Both the position numbers and the translations under genes were made by a program. Shown one piece after another: positions 8,013 to 17,251 of a DNA stretch of 31,661 nucleotides. The first letter of the stretch is position 1, and the number at the start of each line of letters is the position of its first letter. The notes below the pieces were generated by a model. That model saw only the letters and a program-made list of their open reading frames with translations. It did not search any database and was not told the DNA's origin. The stretch covers positions 1 through 31,661 of the forward strand of contig JABLUY010000333.1 in NCBI GenBank assembly GCA_013306675.1, read 5' to 3'. This DNA is from Thraustochytrium sp. TN22. Lineage: Eukaryota; Sar; Bigyra; Thraustochytrida; Thraustochytriidae.

Positions 8013-8987
8013 ATGGGCGACCGCAAGGAGATCAACAAGTACATCAGCCCGGACTTCGATGTGCGGCGGCTGCCGCGCATGAAGGTGGACCCGGATGCGG
8101 CGCAGGATATCAGGCTGATGCTGCCGTTCGGGCTGCGGTGCGCGGAGTGCGGGAACTCCATGGCGAAGCAGCTCAAGGTGAACGCGACCAAGGAGACGGC
8201 CAAGGGCATGGACTACCTGGGCGTGCGCAGGTTCCGGTTCCGATTCAAGTGCTCGCGGTGCAAGGCGCCCATCACCTTTTTGACGGACCCGGAGAATGCA
8301 GACTACGAGATGGAGTCTGGCGGTAAGCGCGCGTACGACTTCACGCAGGAGCGCCAGAAGGAGGAGCGCGCCGCCAAGCGCGCCAAGGAGGAGGAGGAAG
8401 CGGCCGGCGAACAGGGTGCCGACACCTCGATGCGCAAGCTTGAGGACCGGATGCTCAACTCCAAGACTGAGATGGAGACCATGGAGGCGCTCGAGGACAT
8501 CCGCGCACAGAACCGCAAGCGTGAACGTGTGTTTGACTCACGTGCCGCGCTCCGGCCGGTCGAGCCCTCTGCCGAGGATCTCGCCCGGGAGGCTGCACAG
8601 GACGAGGAGGATGCCAATGCCGCGCAGGCTGCCTTTGCGGCCAAGCGCACCAAGGTGCGTCGTTTGGACGAGGATATCGACGATGTCGATGACGACGCCC
8701 ACGTCGACGACGACCACGACACGGACGACCACAACAAGGACAAACACGACAAGGACGACCACGACAAGGATAAACACGACAAGGATGACCACGATGGACA
8801 GGAGGAGGTGGCCGCGCCGCCGCCACACAAGGCCATGTCCACGGAGGACGACCTCTTGGCAGTGCCCGTGGCCAAACCGATCGGCAGGAAAAAGAAGAAG
8901 AAACAGAAGAAGCAGGCCGTCACGAAAGCCGTGGCTCCAGCCACAGGGCTCCTCGCGTACGCATCTTCCTCGGATGACGAGGATTAA
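8013..8987 (+). CDS. YJU2: Splicing factor YJU2 (CWC16 / CCDC94 family)
   Basis: YJU2 joins the spliceosome around the first catalytic step and helps place the branch helix. The 324-residue protein begins MGDRKEINKYISPDFD, close to the conserved YJU2 start, whose N-terminus docks near the branch site. RLMLPFGLRC, then Cys43/Cys46 and Cys80/Cys83, form the zinc-binding pair of CXXC motifs. FKCSRCKAPITFLTDPEN is the family's most conserved block. A charged coiled coil follows (residues 110-220). The tail holds a His/Asp/Lys repeat (about residues 233-262), a lysine cluster and a final SSSDDED. The short N-terminus before KEINKY argues for YJU2 rather than its paralogue CCDC130/YJU2B, but I rely on memory of the family here. 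Its presence implies active splicing although the genes in this window look intronless. Confidence 0.93.
   Translation: MGDRKEINKYISPDFDVRRLPRMKVDPDAAQDIRLMLPFGLRCAECGNSMAKQLKVNATKETAKGMDYLGVRRFRFRFKCSRCKAPITFLTDPENADYEMESGGKRAYDFTQERQKEERAAKRAKEEEEAAGEQGADTSMRKLEDRMLNSKTEMETMEALEDIRAQNRKRERVFDSRAALRPVEPSAEDLAREAAQDEEDANAAQAAFAAKRTKVRRLDEDIDDVDDDAHVDDDHDTDDHNKDKHDKDDHDKDKHDKDDHDGQEEVAAPPPHKAMSTEDDLLAVPVAKPIGRKKKKKQKKQAVTKAVAPATGLLAYASSSDDED
8709..8796 (+). repeat. In-frame repeat coding a His-Asp-Lys tail in YJU2
   Basis: GAC CAC GAC AAG GA-type units repeat in frame and code alternating DDHDKDKHDK. The surrounding protein remains open, so the repeat is translated. Confidence 0.7.
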
Positions 8988-9519
8988 GATTGACCGGGGC
9001 AAGCTGTCATTTTTTTTCTGACATCCATGCCGACCTTGGCTCTCTCTCTCTCGTACTGACCAGCGCTGAGCCTGCACTGGCGATGAAACTCAGGGTGTTC
9101 CTTGCCCCCAAAAGACAGTCACGTTGGCCCTGATTCTTCCTCTTCGACCTGCGCTGTGAACCTGCAATGAAGTTTGCTCTCTGTATGCGAGGTGCCTTTG
9201 TCATGGTGTCCTTTGATTCTTGTCGACGTCCCTACGATGAAGTTTTGTTTGTTGATGTTGGTGGTGGTACCCTACCAATTTGATCTGTGAATCATCAGTG
9301 AAGTGAAATGTCATGGTTCATGCCAGGGTTCTTTGCCAAGCATTCTTCAGGCCCAGGGATCAATCTAGGGCTTGTGCGGGGCTTTTAGACGATGCGGCGT
9401 TGTTGAGTTGTGTTGCGTTGCGTTGCGTTGCGTTGCGATGCGATGCGTTGCGTCGCGTTGTGGCGTGGCGTGGCATCGAGCACGCAATGCACACTCACTC
9501 ACGCACCGTGATGAGCTTC
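8988..9519. other. Convergent 3' region, YJU2 / phospholipase D
   Basis: This 530-base gap between two facing stop codons is noticeably less GC-rich and T-rich. It holds a run of eight T at about 9011-9018, a CT run, three spaced GATGAA/TGATTC-like units (about 9070-9290) and a five-base array at 9412-9461. No protein-like frame is present. Confidence 0.5.
9412..9461. repeat. Pentanucleotide array (GTTGC)n
   Basis: Ten units stand in register: five perfect GTTGC, two GATGC, then GTTGC, GTCGC and GTTGT. It lies just downstream of the phospholipase D stop codon. Confidence 0.85.
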
Positions 9520-12500
9520 TTAGGTGGTAAGCTCGTCGATGAGGCGCGTCTTGGCGCCGAGGATGCGGGAGTTGGGAAAGTCGGGGAAGTGGACGAGATT
9601 GTTGGCGGTGGTGACCCGACCGGTCTTGCTGTCAATCTCGTACGGGTAGGTCATGAGGTGGCCCGGGACGCTGGTGTTGGTCTCCTCGACGTAGTACTTC
9701 CAGTTCTGGAGCGCGCGCGTCTGGATGAGGCGGATGCACTCAATGGAGGAGGGGCGCTGGAGGATGGAAGGATCGAGTTCATCGTCCTCGGCGATGGAGC
9801 CGCCGAGATGCTCGGCCCAGAGCGACATGCGGAATCCGTAGACGAGACCGCGCGGCGTGGTGGTGTCGGTGGCAACCCGTGACATCTCGAACATGGAGGC
9901 GCCGATCTCGGAGTCGCGCGAGCCATCGAAGGAGCGCTGGTTGATGTTGGCGCTGCCGATGACGGCAACGGCGTCGTCGACAATGAGGAGCTTGGAGTGC
10001 ACGTAGATTTGGAAGCGTCGGTTGCCCTGGGCGCTGTGCGCGACCTCCGCGTAGTCCTCGTGCAAGACCTCCTCGCTCTCGCCCTGGTTGGACTGCTGCG
10101 CGCTGAGTGGCTTGTGGGAGCGCGCCTTGGACTCCTTGGCGGAGTCGCGGTCCGGGTTCGCCGGGACATCGGTCGGCGTGGTGTGGTCTTCGCCGGAGGA
10201 CTGCGGCTGCGGCGCGTCGGTGCTGGAGTCGTGGCCCTGCATGGCAACCTTATTGTTCCCGGACTCGTCCGCCTCGCGGTTGCCGAGAAAGAAGACGGAG
10301 AAGTAGTCCGTGGGCGTGCGGTCCTTCATGCCGGCCTTGTCAAGGGCGTCAGCGATGCGGCGGTAGACCATGGAGATGGAAAAGTACTGGTAGCGAAGGA
10401 TCTGCATGACCGAGGAGGCGCTCGGCAGGCCCTCGCAGAAGAGCGGGATGACGAGGTAGACGTGGAAGGGCTCGTTGTCGGCGATCTTGGCGCAGACCTT
10501 GGCGGCGAGCTCGGCCGGAATGAGGTTGCGCGCGCCGCAGTGGCGCGCCTTGTCCCACAGGTGGCAGCTGCCGATGAAGTACTGAGACTCGATGTAGATA
10601 AAGTGCTTGGCGTTGCGGATGTGGTGCACGTAGGCGCGGTGCATAGAGTTGTCGACCTTGGCGCCCTTGTCAAAGAGCACGCGCGGCGCGCCAATGGACT
10701 TCTCGAGGCGGGCCGAGTCCTCGTTGATGGAGCGAACGATCTGGACAACCTTGTCGGCGTTGGCGGGCGAGCCAGGCTGGCTCTCCTCCTTCCAGGAGGC
10801 GCTGCGGTCGCGCGTCTCCTTGACGAGCTCCTCGACCTCCTTCTGTAGTTCCTCGAGGTCCTCGTCGGAGATCTCCGAGTCGCCCTCGTCGACACTCTCG
10901 AGGTGTTCCTCGTCGTCCCCGGCGCGGCCATAGGCGGCCGTGTCGGTGTGCGAGCCGAACTGGAAGAGCGACTCGGTGCGGCCAATGAACTGCTCGCGCT
11001 TCTCGTCGTAAAAAGAGGCCGGCAGCGCGCCCTCGCCGACGCTGTCTTTGAGCAGGTCCATGAGCGCCTTCATGCGCATGCCGTGGCGCAGCCACTTCTT
11101 GGCACCGAGGCAGCCGCCAAGCGGCTTGCGGTGGTTGCCGACCTGGCAGTGCCAGCGCTCGATGAAGTTCTTGAGCACGTCGACGGCAGCGCGGCCGGTG
11201 ATGCGCGCGTGGATGTCCTCCCACGGCTGGCGAGGGCCCTGATCCGGGTCGGCGACCTCCGAGGGCAGACACATCTGGTAGTAATCGTCCTTGTGCGTGG
11301 TGTCGAGCGTCGCGAAGAGCGGCTTGTCCGAGTCGTCGTAACGGCCCGACGTGATGTCAATGCCGCCCAGAAACGCCGTGATGGCCTGCACCTTGGCATT
11401 CTTGTGGCGGCGGTGCTTGACGCGTAGCTGCGCCGCGTCGGACGGCTTCATGTCCATGATGACCGTCTTCTGGTGGTGCGTGTAGGCGTATGAGAGCTTG
11501 GTGAGGCTGCTGATGAGCCCGTTCGGGTCCTCGCGCGGCACCTTGACCGCCGTCACGGGCGTGTTCTCAAAGTACTTGACCACCTCTTCGTCGCCCGTGC
11601 CCATGAGGCCGCTGGAGATCGAGGTCGACGAGATGTCGTCCCACACCATGACGAGCACGATGACGCCTTCGCGCGCCTTCTTGGTGAGCAGACCGCCCAC
11701 CGTGAGCTTGTTCTCGTGGCCCGGGCCGGACCGGATAAGCTTGATGTGCGGGTTCACCGACCAGCCTGCGATACAGATGAAGTGCTCGGCGCTCTCCAAC
11801 GCGTTGTACAGATCGGTCCAGCAACTGCGCGCCCGGAACGGGTCCAGGTCCTCGCCGTCCTCGCCAAGCTCGATTTGCGGCAGCACGTTGGCCGACCCGG
11901 GCTGGTGCGCGCTCTGGTACATGACGAAATGGTCGCCGCGCCGCGGGGGAAAGTACGTCTGCGGTACAGCCAGCGGGTGCACGTTGAGCAGGCGGGACAA
12001 CTTGAAGCGCGCCTGGTCGCGCGCCTTGAGCAGGTATGCCTTCTCGCGCTTCTGCACCAGCGTGCGCACCGGCGTGTACCGCAGCTTGAAGGAGAGCCAC
12101 CCGTACCTGCTGCCCTTCTTGCGGCGCCGCTTCTTCGCCTTGGAGTCCTCCGCCCACGCGCCTCCGTCCATCGCCTCGTCCAGGTCGTAGATCTCGCTCT
12201 TGCTGCGCGACAAAGGGAACTCGCCCTCCACCACGCGGCCGCTCGCGAGAATCTGGCTCCATGAGAAGGTCACCTGGCCCATGTACTGGTCTGCGCTCAG
12301 CTTGTCCTCGTCCATGACGCGCAACGTGATGCCGGCGCACTCGTGTGCCACGTCCAAGGTGAGAAACTCGTTCCACGTCGGCCGCAGCGTGTTCTTGCGG
12401 ATGCTCGACCGCCCCACGGTGGCCTTGTCCATCTTGATCTTCACGTACGGGTCCGACAACCCGAAAAGTCCGCACTTGCACAGTTGCGGCATGCAGCCCA

Positions 12501-12918
12501 TCGGCAGGCACGCCCCGCACCCGTCCTTGTTGATCAGCCGGCGTCCCTTCTCGATCAGCACGTCCAGCCTGCCGTGGATAAAGTGTCGCTGGTCCACCGT
12601 CGTGTACCCGGGGCCGGGGCCGTCGTCGTCGTCGTCGCTGTCCTTGTCGCCGTCGTCGTCGTCGTCGTCATCGTTGTCACCGGTCGCATTCTCCTCGGTC
12701 TTGTCCTCGCCCGGCGCGGTCTCCGACTCGGACACGCGCTGCTTGTGCATCATCGCCGGCTCCTTCACCTTGGCCTCGTCGAGCTCCTCGGGCCGAGTCT
12801 CCTCGGTCGTCGCCACGCCCTCCGCGCGGCCCTCCTCGCCGTTGCCGCGCTTCTCCTCCTCATTTTCGCCGTCGCTCCGCGGCGCCTCGGGCGGCTCCGC
12901 GCCGTCCTTCTCCGCCAT
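9520..12918 (-). CDS. Phospholipase D with N-terminal C2 domain (plant-type C2-PLD)
   Basis: This enzyme hydrolyses phospholipids to phosphatidic acid at membranes, and the C2 domain usually confers calcium-dependent membrane binding. The protein has 1132 residues. An acidic, disordered N-terminus (1-105) carries Asp runs. The C2 domain spans about 112-241, including SDPYVKIKMDKATVGRS. The first HKD motif, HQKTVIMD, starts at His482. IESQYFIGS, typical of C2-PLDs, precedes the second HKD motif, HSKLLIVD, at His974. Both catalytic motifs are complete. It is longer than plant PLDs (about 800-900 residues) because of the N-terminus, a coiled acidic insertion near 672-703 and a second insertion rich in Ser/Gln before the second HKD. 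I chose the ATG at 12918 because the frame remains open upstream to 13569 without another ATG, through poly-Gly coded by a GGC run. Confidence 0.95.
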   Translation of the reverse strand: MAEKDGAEPPEAPRSDGENEEEKRGNGEEGRAEGVATTEETRPEELDEAKVKEPAMMHKQRVSESETAPGEDKTEENATGDNDDDDDDDGDKDSDDDDDGPGPGYTTVDQRHFIHGRLDVLIEKGRRLINKDGCGACLPMGCMPQLCKCGLFGLSDPYVKIKMDKATVGRSSIRKNTLRPTWNEFLTLDVAHECAGITLRVMDEDKLSADQYMGQVTFSWSQILASGRVVEGEFPLSRSKSEIYDLDEAMDGGAWAEDSKAKKRRRKKGSRYGWLSFKLRYTPVRTLVQKREKAYLLKARDQARFKLSRLLNVHPLAVPQTYFPPRRGDHFVMYQSAHQPGSANVLPQIELGEDGEDLDPFRARSCWTDLYNALESAEHFICIAGWSVNPHIKLIRSGPGHENKLTVGGLLTKKAREGVIVLVMVWDDISSTSISSGLMGTGDEEVVKYFENTPVTAVKVPREDPNGLISSLTKLSYAYTHHQKTVIMDMKPSDAAQLRVKHRRHKNAKVQAITAFLGGIDITSGRYDDSDKPLFATLDTTHKDDYYQMCLPSEVADPDQGPRQPWEDIHARITGRAAVDVLKNFIERWHCQVGNHRKPLGGCLGAKKWLRHGMRMKALMDLLKDSVGEGALPASFYDEKREQFIGRTESLFQFGSHTDTAAYGRAGDDEEHLESVDEGDSEISDEDLEELQKEVEELVKETRDRSASWKEESQPGSPANADKVVQIVRSINEDSARLEKSIGAPRVLFDKGAKVDNSMHRAYVHHIRNAKHFIYIESQYFIGSCHLWDKARHCGARNLIPAELAAKVCAKIADNEPFHVYLVIPLFCEGLPSASSVMQILRYQYFSISMVYRRIADALDKAGMKDRTPTDYFSVFFLGNREADESGNNKVAMQGHDSSTDAPQPQSSGEDHTTPTDVPANPDRDSAKESKARSHKPLSAQQSNQGESEEVLHEDYAEVAHSAQGNRRFQIYVHSKLLIVDDAVAVIGSANINQRSFDGSRDSEIGASMFEMSRVATDTTTPRGLVYGFRMSLWAEHLGGSIAEDDELDPSILQRPSSIECIRLIQTRALQNWKYYVEETNTSVPGHLMTYPYEIDSKTGRVTTANNLVHFPDFPNSRILGAKTRLIDELTT

Positions 12919-12993
12919 CGCGCTTCGCGCTCGCACCGCCGCGCCGCGCCGCGCCGTACCGCGCCGCTGCCTGTTGCCTGATGCCTGTCTGTT

Positions 12994-13048
<55 letters not shown>
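12994..13048. repeat. (GCC)18 trinucleotide run in the phospholipase D leader
   Basis: An unbroken GCC run of about 18 units reads GGC on the phospholipase D strand. It ends about 75 bases before that gene's ATG, so it is probably in its 5' untranslated region. Confidence 0.9.
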
Positions 13049-13053
<5 letters not shown>

Positions 13054-13590
13054 AGCGACCCCGAGCGGGCTGGGCTGCCAGCCTGCGTCGACTGTTTGTA
13101 GATCTGTTGCTTGCTCGCTTGCTCTGCGCTCTGATTGGCGAGTCCGGGTTCGCGCCGCCGCCGCCCTGGATTCCTGTTTCTGTTGCGCTGTTCGTTTGGT
13201 TTGGTTGTTGTGTCGTTGCTTGATACAAGTTGACAACTTGACAACCAGCCAGCAGTGACAGACGGTGAGCCGGCCGCCGGCCGCGCCTCGGAACGCGAGG
13301 CGCTGACCCGCGCCTGAGCCTCGCCTCGCGGGGTCGCGCCGCCGCACGCGCGCGCCGCGCCGCGCCGCGCCGCGCCAAGCGAGGCCGTCGCACCGAGACC
13401 AGGCTGCTTTGCGGCTTTGTTCGGCCGCGCCGCGCCGCTGCCCGAGCTGCGCGTTTGAAATTCTCTTTTGAAGTTGAATTCGAATTCGATCCCCGACGGC
13501 CGTGGCAAACCTTGAATCAACAAAGGAGCGCGAGCCGCAGCGCGCCGGCGAGCAGATTCGCAGCGGCACTGGCAGCGGCAGGTCGCGGCA

Positions 13591-13617
13591 GCCAGCCGGC
13601 CAGCCAGCCGGCCAGCC
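13591..13617. repeat. CCAGCCGG palindromic tetranucleotide array
   Basis: CCAGCCGGCCAGCCAGCCGG-type units form an array able to fold on itself. It has the same GGCT/GGCC base units as the arrays near 3993, 27,790 and 28,587. Confidence 0.7.
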
Positions 13618-14529
13618 ACTGGTACTAGTGGAAGGCAGGGACCGTCGTGCGCGCGGCGAGCGAGGCGCTGGGGTACGGCGGTATCGAGGTCACTATGGGT
13701 GGCTTCAACGCGGGCCGACCGCTAACTTGAGCGGCTACGCTGCTCCGTGGTTCTCGCCGCCTTCTGCGGTCACGAAGGGCACCCGATCGGCGAGCACCAT
13801 CAGCCGCGCGGCGCAGCGCGGCGCAGCGCGGAAAAGCACGATGCTGTGTTGCAGCCGCGAGCAGCTGGACTCGGGCGGCGCCGTGCAGCCGGCCGCCTGG
13901 CAAAGGAGGAGCGACTCAGTGACCGGCAAGGGCGTGCTCGTGCGGGAGATGCTGGCGCCGCCTGGCGCCAGTGCAGCTGAACAGAAGCAGCGGCCGGATA
14001 CGACAGCACCTGAATCTATGCGAAGCCTAGCCGAGGCGCAGCCTTGCGGTGAAGAGACATGTGGTACGCCACGGACAGAGGAGCAAGCTAGGGTAGACTT
14101 GAACGAGTCAGCGCGAGCAACCAAGAGAGCTTGCAGGGAGATCTTCCTTGAGCGGGTACTACTGTAGTACTTGGTTCGTTGAGCGCATGCAGAGCAGCAT
14201 CTCGAGCGCGTACATCGACGAGAACGTGACGGTAAGGTACGAGCAAACTTGCCAGCAGATTCACGCAACCTTCGGCCTGGCGGAAAGCAAGAAAGTCCAT
14301 GCAAGGCAAAGGCTTTGGTGTGATGCGCGGTCACTGCAGTCTTGACATTGGTCGTCGCGCCTACAGGCCACTGTGCAGTGCAGTGGTCGGATGATTTGAT
14401 TTGATGTGAAGCAGTGGAAGAAGGCGGCGGCGGCTGCCAGGCGCCGCAGCGGCAGCGGCCAGTAAGTAGCCCGGCTGCCCCTGGCGTCTCCAGACGGATA
14501 ATCACGGCGAGCGCGAGCGCGAGCGAGCA

Positions 14530-17055
14530 ATGTACGGGGCCGCAGAGGCGGGCGCGGGCGCGACGCGCGGCGCGGGCGCGGGCGAGTCGGCGACGGCGCA
14601 CGAGCCGCTGCTGGGCGAGGCGGGCAGCGGGTCCGGGAGCCAGGGCAGCGAGGATGACGCGCACGAGACGCAGCACAACCAGCTGGGCGTCTTCAACGGC
14701 GTCTTCGTGCCATGCCTGCTAAATATCCTGGGCGTGGTGCTCTTCCTGCGCATGGGCTGGGCCGTGGGCCACGCCGGCTGGGTGCAGGTGGTGGGCATGT
14801 TCGTGATCGGCGAGACGATGGCCTTCCTCACAGTGCTGAGCATGGCGGCGATCGTGTCGAATGGCAACATGCGCGGCGGCGGCAGCTACTTCATGATCAG
14901 CCGGTCGCTGGGGCCCGAGCTGGGCGGCTCAATCGGCCTGCTCTTCTACGCGGGCTACGCCATCGGCACCACGTACCAGGTGGTTGGCTTCGCGACGGAG
15001 ATCGTGGAGGCGTTTTTTGAGACCGAGGACGCGCGTGAGAAGAAGACCTACACAATCCTGGTGGCGAGCGTGGCGCTGGCGGCCGTCATGGGCATCTCGG
15101 TGCTGGGCGCCGGCTTCTTCACGCGCATCAACGGCATCGTCTTCGCGGTGCAGTACGGGTCCATCATTGCCTCGATCGTGTCCATGTATGTGCGCTCGCC
15201 CATCGCGGAGCTGGACAACGGTGGCAGCTTCACGGGCTTTAGCATGGACACGGTGTGGTCCAACGCGTGGGCGGGCTACGAACAGGACGAGAAGTGCGGC
15301 GGCGGCGTGTGCGACTTCCGCACGGTCTTCTCCATCCTCTTCCCGGCCATCACGGGCATCATGGAGGGCGCCAACCTGAGCGGCGACCTCAAGAATCCGA
15401 ACCGGGACATTGGCCGCGGAACCATTGCGGCCGTCGGCGCGGCCATCACCACCTACGCGCTGCTCATTTTGGCGCTCAGCGCCGGCTTCCCGCGTGCCAC
15501 GCTGCGCAGCAACATGAACGTCATGGGCAACGTGGTGTGGCCCGGCGACTACGTGGTTGTGATCGGTGTGGCCGTCTCGGCCTTCTCGGCGGCGCTCGGC
15601 TCGGTCTTTGGCGGCGCGCGCGTGCTGCAGGCGCTCGGCCGCGACGACCTGCCGCCGCACTGGGGGCTCACCTTCTTTGCCAAGGGCACGGCCAAGGGCG
15701 ACGAGCCACGCCGCGCCGTCATCTTCACCTGGCTCGTTGCGCAGGCCGGATGCTTCATCGGCGACCTCGACGCCATCTCGCCCGTCATCGCATCCTTCTT
15801 TTTGCTCTCGTACGGCGCCGTCAACCTGACCTGCCTCATGCTCGACCTCAGCGGAACGCCCAATTTTCGCCCGCACTTTCGCTACCACAGCCGCCTGCAG
15901 AGCCTCACCGGCTTCACGCTCTGCTTGGGCGTGCTGTTCTACCTCAACATGTGGTACGCTGTCGTGGCCTGCGCTGTGCTCCTGGCGCTCTACATCTACA
16001 TCGCCTACACGGCGCCGCTCAAGAGCTGGGGTGACGTCTCGCAGTCCATCCTGTACCACCAGGTGCGCAAGTACCTGCTCAAGCTGGACCTGGAGGACCA
16101 CCCCAAGAACTGGCGGCCTTCTATGCTGCTGCTCGCCTCCGAAGACGCCACGGACCAGGGCCTGCTCACCGTCGCGAACGCGCTCAAGAAGGGCGGTCTC
16201 TTCATCGTCGGCGACGTCGTGGTCGGCGACCTCACCGCCGACGCGGTCGCCGCCAAGCGCGACAAGTGGCTCGCCCGCATCGAGGACCGCAAGCTCAAGT
16301 GCATCCCCGAGGTCACCTTCGCGCCCTCGGCGCGCCAGGGCTTCCAGCAGCTCGTCCTGCTCTCCGGCCTGGGCGGCATGCGGCCCAACTGCGTTGCCAT
16401 CGAGGTCCCCGACGCGCTGTGCGCCGGCCGCGACGCGACGCCGCGGCCCTCGCCCTTTCGCGACGCCACGGCCTTCGTCGGCGTCTTGCGCGACGTCCTC
16501 GGCGCCTTCCAGCGCAACCTCCTCGTGGCCGCCAACTTCAGCCAGGAGCGCTATCAAAAGGTCAAGGCGCGCCTCTTCATCGACATTTGGGTCATCGGCA
16601 ACGACCTCCAGCTCGACGGCAGCCACTCGCTCACCATCCAGCTCGCCCACATTCTGCGCCGCGAGCGCCGCAACGTCAACGAGATCCGCCTGCTCAATGT
16701 GGCGGACGAGTCCTGCGACCTCGACGCTCAGCTCGCTGGCCTGCGCGCGCTCGCTTCCACGGCGCGCCTGCACAAGGCCAAGTGCCACGTCATCGCCTGC
16801 CAGCATGCGCGCCCCGTCGATCAGGCCATCGCGGCGCACGACAATGGCTTTCTGACCAATCTCGCAGCCGTGCTGCAGAGCAACTCGCACGCCGATACCA
16901 AGATCACCTTTATGGTCCTCCCCAGCCCGCCGGCCGCCTCGGCCAACGCTGATGACGACTATCTCAGCCGCCTCACCGCGCTTGTTCAGGGCCTACCCCC
17001 GGTCATCTTTGTGCGTAGCGGCCATCATGACAGCATGATCCCGTTAGATCTCTGA
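14530..17055 (+). CDS. SLC12A9-like cation-chloride cotransporter family protein
   Basis: This is a multipass transporter of the SLC12 (APC) superfamily, with 841 residues. A short hydrophilic N-terminus (1-50) is followed by NQLGVFNGVFVPCLLNIL and LFLRMGWAVGHAG (to about residue 85). The family signature NMRGGGSYFMISRSLGPELGG follows near 116-136, and about 12 hydrophobic segments reach to about residue 495. The cytosolic SLC12 C-terminal domain starts at SILYHQVRKYLLKLD and has NWRPSMLLLASED, ANALKKGGLF and LSGLGGMRPN. The HAG in TM2, the HQVRKYLL block and the short domain ending without a phosphoregulatory insert point to SLC12A9 (CIP1) rather than KCC or NKCC. SLC12A9 transport activity is itself poorly defined, so I do not assign ions. 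It faces the bZIP gene 367 bases downstream. Confidence 0.93.
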   Translation: MYGAAEAGAGATRGAGAGESATAHEPLLGEAGSGSGSQGSEDDAHETQHNQLGVFNGVFVPCLLNILGVVLFLRMGWAVGHAGWVQVVGMFVIGETMAFLTVLSMAAIVSNGNMRGGGSYFMISRSLGPELGGSIGLLFYAGYAIGTTYQVVGFATEIVEAFFETEDAREKKTYTILVASVALAAVMGISVLGAGFFTRINGIVFAVQYGSIIASIVSMYVRSPIAELDNGGSFTGFSMDTVWSNAWAGYEQDEKCGGGVCDFRTVFSILFPAITGIMEGANLSGDLKNPNRDIGRGTIAAVGAAITTYALLILALSAGFPRATLRSNMNVMGNVVWPGDYVVVIGVAVSAFSAALGSVFGGARVLQALGRDDLPPHWGLTFFAKGTAKGDEPRRAVIFTWLVAQAGCFIGDLDAISPVIASFFLLSYGAVNLTCLMLDLSGTPNFRPHFRYHSRLQSLTGFTLCLGVLFYLNMWYAVVACAVLLALYIYIAYTAPLKSWGDVSQSILYHQVRKYLLKLDLEDHPKNWRPSMLLLASEDATDQGLLTVANALKKGGLFIVGDVVVGDLTADAVAAKRDKWLARIEDRKLKCIPEVTFAPSARQGFQQLVLLSGLGGMRPNCVAIEVPDALCAGRDATPRPSPFRDATAFVGVLRDVLGAFQRNLLVAANFSQERYQKVKARLFIDIWVIGNDLQLDGSHSLTIQLAHILRRERRNVNEIRLLNVADESCDLDAQLAGLRALASTARLHKAKCHVIACQHARPVDQAIAAHDNGFLTNLAAVLQSNSHADTKITFMVLPSPPAASANADDDYLSRLTALVQGLPPVIFVRSGHHDSMIPLDL

Positions 17056-17182
17056 TGCTGCCGCTGCTGCCGCTGCTGGTGCTGGTGCTGCTGATGGAGG
17101 CGCACCACATGACATGATACTTTCGTACCACCACAGATAACATAACCGCAAGACCTCGCAGACACGACTAAAGGATTGTTTG

Positions 17183-17216
17183 TGAGCGAGCGAGTGAGCG
17201 AGCGAGCGAGCGAGCG
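17183..17216. repeat. (GAGC)n tetranucleotide array
   Basis: About eight GAGC units stand here, one altered to GAGT. The complementary unit GCTC also abuts the GCTA element at 2957. Confidence 0.85.
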
Positions 17217-17251
17217 TTGTTGCAATGGAGCGAACTTTGGTCAAGACTCCG

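Larger units (their letters stand above)
12919..14529. other. Divergent intergenic region, phospholipase D / SLC12 transporter
   Basis: This 1.6-kb region holds the promoters of two divergent genes. It includes the (GCC)18 run, CGCCG pentamers (near 13350-13378), an AT-richer patch at 13440-13500, and a CCAGCCGG palindromic array (13591-13617). From 14,000 to 14,400 the sequence is more balanced, with a T-rich patch before the transporter. Several open frames of 60-220 codons exist, but none has a recognisable domain or convincing ATG. Confidence 0.5.

Noticed and set aside
9070-9290. Cluster of C/D box snoRNAs
   Set aside because: Box C is one or two bases off in every unit, box D is intact only in the first, and the bases outside the boxes do not form the required terminal stem.
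12919-13569. 217-residue upstream extension of the phospholipase D frame
   Set aside because: It contains no ATG and reads through a GGC run as poly-Gly; the first ATG is at 12918.
13502-14167. 221-codon plus-strand frame between phospholipase D and the transporter
   Set aside because: No recognisable domain; composition shifts along its length and it overlaps GC-rich leader repeats. Left as possible but unsupported.
14929-16890. Long open frame of about 650 codons on the minus strand opposite the SLC12 transporter
   Set aside because: It is the antisense of a strongly conserved transporter. Its Arg/Ala/Val/Glu-rich composition has no hydrophobic or domain pattern, and open antisense frames are expected at this GC content.
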